This document shows, one piece after another, positions 60,923-64,000 of a stretch of 64,000 nucleotides of DNA; the first letter of the stretch is position 1, and each line of letters opens with the position of its first letter. The DNA is from Polaribacter sp. Hel_I_88 (GTDB taxonomy: Bacteria > Bacteroidota > Bacteroidia > Flavobacteriales > Flavobacteriaceae): assembly GCF_000687935.1 (NCBI RefSeq), contig NZ_JHZZ01000001.1, positions 372,001 to 436,000 on the forward strand. Direction: 5' to 3'. The position numbers were made by a program, and so were the translations under genes. A model generated the notes under the pieces. That model made no database searches and had not been told where the DNA came from. It worked only from the letters and a program-made list of their open reading frames with translations.

Positions 60923-61216
60923 TTATTTTAGTTTTTTTCGCATTGCTTCAGAAATGTTTTCTGCATATACACCATAAGCATCTACCAACAATCCTTTAAT
61001 TCCATTTTTAGATGAAATAGCGTAAAGAACGCTGTTATCATCAGTACTGCTCATTCCTTCAAAACGATGCATTTCATCTACATCAAAATCTTCTGGATGT
61101 AATTTTAATTTTAATGAGTTACATTCTATATGTTTTGGGCACATATTTAGGTTATACGTGTATCCGTTTGCTTGTAAAGTGCTTATTGCTTCAGAAAGAG
61201 TGTCGTAGCTTTTCAT
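60923..61216 (-). CDS. Small conserved protein, 97 aa
   Basis: It reads as a two-part alpha/beta protein with a short Cys-containing segment (YNLNMCPKHIECNSLKLKLH) and a LYAISSKNGIKGLLVDAYGV strand pair. From memory, databases label relatives as phosphoribosylpyrophosphate synthetase, but the length (97 aa) is far too short and no PRPP motif is visible, so that name is doubtful. It lies between the stress protein and permease genes. Confidence 0.6.
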   Translation of the reverse strand: MKSYDTLSEAISTLQANGYTYNLNMCPKHIECNSLKLKLHPEDFDVDEMHRFEGMSSTDDNSVLYAISSKNGIKGLLVDAYGVYAENISEAMRKKLK

Positions 61217-61229
61217 TATTTTAATTTAT

Positions 61230-62063
61230 TTATAAATGAATTGTCATCACAGGTTTTTTCGAGTTATTTGTGATGTTTTCTGCAATACTTTTAGAGAATA
61301 TATTAGATAAACCACTTCTATTATGTGTATACATTGCTACTAAATCTACTTCATTATCTTTTTGAAAAGTTTCGATACCTTTTAAAATGGTAGATTCATT
61401 ATAAACGTGCATTTCATAATTTTCTAATTCTGGAAAGTTTGTTAAAAATTCTCTTATTGGCACTATACCATTTTTAATATTATTAAAATCTTTATTTGTA
61501 TTGATATTTAATAAGTGAATTTTTGAATTACATTTCTCGGCTATTTTAACAACTTGTTTAAAAGCATTAGACATATCTTCCTTAAAATCAGAAACAAAAA
61601 CAATGTTTTTAAAAGGAAATAGTGTAGCCTCTTCTTTAACAACTAAAATTGGGACGTGGATATCTCTAATAATTTTTTGAGTATTGCTCCCAAAAAATTG
61701 TTTTGAGAAATCTTCTTGTGTGCCTTTACTACCTGTTATTATGAAGTCGTGATGAAAATTGTGAGAATGTGCAGAAATTGCTTTTACATCTGAAATATAT
61801 TCCAAGAAAGTCCTGGATTTTAAACCACTGTTTTCTGCATCTTTATCAAGACTTCTTAACTTGCTTTTGGCAATGCCAATCGCTTTTTGAGTGTCAGGAT
61901 ATTTATGTTCGTCTGTTTTGCTTAATTTTACCCAATCTACTGGTGTATGTATTTGATGTAAAAAATGAATTTCAGCATCAAAAAGTGTGGCAATTTCAAT
62001 TGCTAAATGTGCTGCTTTATCACAAGTTTTTGAAAAATCTGTTGGAACTAAAATATTCTTCAT
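61230..62063 (-). CDS. Universal stress protein with two Usp domains, about 277 aa
   Basis: MKNILVPTDFSKTCDKAAHL opens the first Usp domain, which ends in DFIITGSKGTQEDFSKQFFG with the ATP-binding GxxG pattern. The second domain starts at FKNIVFVSDFKEDMSNAFKQ and ends near VDLVAMYTHNRSGLSNIFSK. I chose the ATG at 62063; an earlier ATG at 62069 adds two residues. It is cytosolic and probably responds to stress. Confidence 0.88.
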   Translation of the reverse strand: MKNILVPTDFSKTCDKAAHLAIEIATLFDAEIHFLHQIHTPVDWVKLSKTDEHKYPDTQKAIGIAKSKLRSLDKDAENSGLKSRTFLEYISDVKAISAHSHNFHHDFIITGSKGTQEDFSKQFFGSNTQKIIRDIHVPILVVKEEATLFPFKNIVFVSDFKEDMSNAFKQVVKIAEKCNSKIHLLNINTNKDFNNIKNGIVPIREFLTNFPELENYEMHVYNESTILKGIETFQKDNEVDLVAMYTHNRSGLSNIFSKSIAENITNNSKKPVMTIHL

Positions 62064-62069
62064 AATCAA

Positions 62070-62561
62070 TTAGATTTTTAGTTTTTTAAAAGAGGTATGA
62101 GAATGAATTATCTTCCATTTTCCATCAATTTTTTGCAATATTGATGTAGCCACTCCTTTACTTTTAATAGTTCGTTCTTCTGTGCCTTTGGCTTTATTAG
62201 CTTTTAAAATTATTGTGTATATATAATTTTCAGTTGTATAAGCATAGGGCGAATTTACAGTTGTCTGAATCTCGTAATCAGAAAAAGTAAAACTTTTAAA
62301 ATGTCCTAATTCTGGCCCCAAATGATGAGATATGTATTCTTTGTAAGTACCTTCTAATTTTCCTTGCTCAAATATAATAGCATCTGGTGTAAAGAGTTCA
62401 AAAGTGCCTTCGGTTGTTAAATTTTGTATTGCATCTTTATAAGCTTTCATGACAGCTTTTACTTCTTTTTTGTCTTTAGTGTAAGAGGTGTCCTGTGCAT
62501 TTGTAAGATTAACTGTTAAAAGGAAAACAGTTAATAGAGTAATAAATTTAAGTACTTTCAT
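62070..62561 (-). CDS. Secreted NTF2-like (DUF4440-type) protein, 163 aa
   Basis: A signal peptide (MKVLKFITLLTVFLLTVNLT, cleaved near NAQ) precedes an NTF2-like fold: AVMKAYKDAIQNLTTEGTFE, LFTPDAIIFEQGKLEGTYKE and ILQKIDGKWKIIHSHTSF. Such folds bind small ligands or act as enzymes; no specific activity is visible. It is directly upstream of the stress-protein gene, seven bases from its start. Confidence 0.75.
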   Translation of the reverse strand: MKVLKFITLLTVFLLTVNLTNAQDTSYTKDKKEVKAVMKAYKDAIQNLTTEGTFELFTPDAIIFEQGKLEGTYKEYISHHLGPELGHFKSFTFSDYEIQTTVNSPYAYTTENYIYTIILKANKAKGTEERTIKSKGVATSILQKIDGKWKIIHSHTSFKKLKI

Positions 62562-62581
62562 AATTTAAGTTTTAAAAAGGA

Positions 62582-63139
62582 TTATTTGTTTACATGGATT
62601 CTATTGATGTTTGCAATACCAAAAACTAAAACGAAAAAGCTTAAAACAACTTCTAAAATAACAATTAGTTTTCCTGATATAGAAATGGGTACAATATCTC
62701 CATAACCAACAGAAGAAAAGGTTATAAAACTGAAATACAAAAACTCGAAAAATTGTAAGAAAAACGAGTTATTGGGAATCGTTTCGAATTTAAAATTTGC
62801 TGAATTTAAAATATATAACGCCTGGTAATCTGCTGAAAATGATAGCACAATTAAAATAATTAAGATTCCAAATAAAGTAAGAATGTGTGTCAGTTGATGA
62901 CTTTCTCCTATTATTTTACTTAACTGTGTAAAAGTTAACCTTACAATAAAAATGGTTTTAAAAAATGCCAAACTAACAATTAAAAAAGGTAGAAAAATAC
63001 TGTCAGAATCTACAACAATCCATAAGGTATAACTTAAAGATGAAGCAATAACTATGCTGGTAGTAAGTATCACTTTTTTAAATAGTTGTTTATAAAAGTC
63101 TGTACTTTTAGATTTTTCTACAGTGTTTTCTTTAGGCAT
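62582..63139 (-). CDS. Potassium-channel-type membrane protein, 185 aa
   Basis: Four or five hydrophobic segments; the last pair flank the pore loop FITFSSVGYGDIVPISISGK, whose SVGYGD is a potassium selectivity filter. It lacks a cytosolic RCK domain, so it is a simple two-TM-pore channel with additional N-terminal helices. It lies 20 bases upstream of the NTF2-like gene. Confidence 0.85.
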   Translation of the reverse strand: MPKENTVEKSKSTDFYKQLFKKVILTTSIVIASSLSYTLWIVVDSDSIFLPFLIVSLAFFKTIFIVRLTFTQLSKIIGESHQLTHILTLFGILIILIVLSFSADYQALYILNSANFKFETIPNNSFFLQFFEFLYFSFITFSSVGYGDIVPISISGKLIVILEVVLSFFVLVFGIANINRIHVNK

Positions 63140-63152
63140 TTTAACTTATTTA

Positions 63153-63287
63153 TTAACTAAATAATTGAAGTACAAATGCACCACCAACTATTAAAAATAA
63201 TATTATATATACTATATAATTGAACCATTTTTTTATATTAGACTTATTTTCTGTGGCTTGAGAATCGCTTTTACAACATTCTTTCAT
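63153..63287 (-). CDS. Small Cys-pair membrane protein, 44 aa
   Basis: The minus strand from the ATG at 63287 gives a 44-residue protein that starts MKECCKSDSQATENKSNIKK and ends GGAFVLQLFS, with one membrane segment (about residues 24-42). The N-terminal CC pair could bind a metal. It lies 13 bases upstream of the channel gene and was too short to be called automatically. Confidence 0.55.
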   Translation of the reverse strand: MKECCKSDSQATENKSNIKKWFNYIVYIILFLIVGGAFVLQLFS

Positions 63288-63399
63288 TTTAATCTCTTAT
63301 TAAAATAATACTCAAAAATGAGAGTTAGACTGTATCCAATCAACCAAAAAAAATAAGTCTTTCTCTCAATTTCAAGTATCTTTTACTAATATTTTATTT

Positions 63400-63852
63400 T
63401 TATAAACTATCTTTTAATTGAGTGATAAAATTGATTATTTCATTCGTTTCTTCGTTTGAAAACTTTGCATCTTTATGAATTAACGTGTAAGAATCTAAAG
63501 GCATCTCTTTGCTTTCTATTTGTTTTATAATTGAACGAAGTTTACTTGCTTTTCTTCTGCTTGACAACGAACCCCATTCACTAAAATTCAATTCTGCTTT
63601 TCCGTTTTTAACATGTTCTTCTAAAAACCAAGCAACTGGTTGTATTTTATTATACCAAGGGTATTTAGTGTTGTTACTATGGCAATCATAACAAGATACT
63701 TGCAACTTATTTTTTATATTATTTGGCACATTATTTACCAACATAAAATCGGTTACTGGTACAATATCAGTTTGGTTACGTTCTGTGGGAATAAATTGTA
63801 TTCCCACAAAAGCGACCAATAAAATCAACAATATGATTTTAACAGTTTTCAT
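63400..63852 (-). CDS. Haem-binding-domain protein, 150 aa
   Basis: An N-terminal membrane anchor or signal (VKIILLILLVAFVGIQFI) is followed by the haem-binding motif CYDCHS at about residue 54-59 in LQVSCYDCHSNNTKYPWYNK and the family strand IQPVAWFLEEHVKNGKAELN. These features match the haem_bd family of periplasmic proteins. It abuts the DUF3347 gene directly (stop immediately precedes ATG). Confidence 0.82.
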   Translation of the reverse strand: MKTVKIILLILLVAFVGIQFIPTERNQTDIVPVTDFMLVNNVPNNIKNKLQVSCYDCHSNNTKYPWYNKIQPVAWFLEEHVKNGKAELNFSEWGSLSSRRKASKLRSIIKQIESKEMPLDSYTLIHKDAKFSNEETNEIINFITQLKDSL

Positions 63853-64000
63853 TTAGTTAATTTCTCTTTGTACTTTTCCGCACTTCAGCATTTTACTACC
63901 ATAATAAGGGTTACGTACTTCTTTATTCATACTTAACCAAGCACTTCCTTTTTCATACATTGGGCAATATTGCTCATATAATTTATTAGAAGCACCTGTT
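63853..64000 (-). CDS. C-terminal end of a DUF3347 protein (partial)
   Basis: Only the last 48 codons are in the window. They read [20 protein letters not shown], then [20 protein letters not shown] before a final Asn and the stop. This matches the DUF3347 tail of the CusB-like protein at 53175-54971. The protein may be a second CusB-type adaptor or a free DUF3347 protein; the rest lies beyond the window. Confidence 0.75.
   Translation of the reverse strand, partial: TGASNKLYEQYCPMYEKGSAWLSMNKEVRNPYYGSKMLKCGKVQREIN

Noticed and set aside
60923..61216. Annotation of the 97-aa protein as phosphoribosylpyrophosphate synthetase
   Set aside because: Far shorter than that enzyme and without its PRPP-binding motif.

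Overview
The window reads as a low-GC chromosome segment of a marine-type Flavobacteriaceae bacterium (Bacteroidota), possibly near Polaribacter or Tenacibaculum. The genus is a guess. Grounds: AT-rich sequence, few Shine-Dalgarno sites, promoter boxes resembling TAnnTTTG, a TonB-dependent receptor with an N-terminal carboxypeptidase-regulatory-like domain, many SpII lipoproteins, and RteC-type mobile-element genes. No rRNA, tRNA, CRISPR array or complete insertion sequence was found.

Layout. (1) 0-2 kb: two hypothetical genes separated and flanked by an imperfect palindromic repeat that looks like a cassette boundary. (2) 2-6.5 kb: an App1-like phosphatase, small membrane and stress proteins (DUF1328, DUF2383, YtxH, holin-like) and an AraC regulator. 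(3) 6.5-10.8 kb: 5-oxoprolinase genes pxpA, pxpB and pxpC with an NRAMP-like transporter that lacks the usual metal ligands. (4) 11-16 kb: PEP carboxykinase, DUF423, saccharopine dehydrogenase, TrmN6-like methyltransferase and a lipoprotein. (5) 16-24.3 kb: a sucrose-type locus with a GH13_18 phosphorylase, fructokinase, SLC45-like transporter, TonB-dependent receptor and divergent LacI regulator. Two palindromic operators 20 bp apart lie between the receptor and lacI. (6) 24.4-33.2 kb: a degenerate mobile region. It holds a four-gene phage-like or cassette-like module, 1 kb of non-coding DNA with four large hairpins, a compact sce7726 / sce7725 / RES-domain operon, a DnaC-like ATPase and replication-type protein, an excisionase-like HTH protein and RteC. 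(7) 33.2-55 kb: a metal-resistance island, visibly more GC-rich over much of its length, with P1B-2 and P1B-4 ATPases, two Fur proteins, two SpoIIAA-like proteins, a PII-like protein, a CzcB adaptor, a CzcA pump fused to an outer-membrane factor, a Csp-like copper protein, an HMA-AraC regulator and a CusB-like adaptor. (8) 55-64 kb: AT-rich copper and envelope genes, including DUF305, PepSY, DUF2911, CopA, an APC permease, a universal stress protein, a potassium channel, a haem-binding protein and the end of a DUF3347 protein.

Working together: in region 5 the receptor and transporter would import sucrose, the phosphorylase would split it to glucose 1-phosphate and fructose, and the kinase would phosphorylate fructose, with LacI switching the operon. 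In regions 7-8 cytosolic export (P-type ATPases), trans-envelope export (CzcB and fused CzcA), periplasmic and cytosolic binding (DUF3347, Csp-like) and metal-responsive regulators (Fur, HMA-AraC) form a layered metal-handling block. The strongest candidate for an under-described system is the operon at 27488-30338: a PD-(D/E)XK-like nuclease, a beta-family partner and a zinc-ribbon RES protein, carried on the RteC-type element beside the hairpin array.
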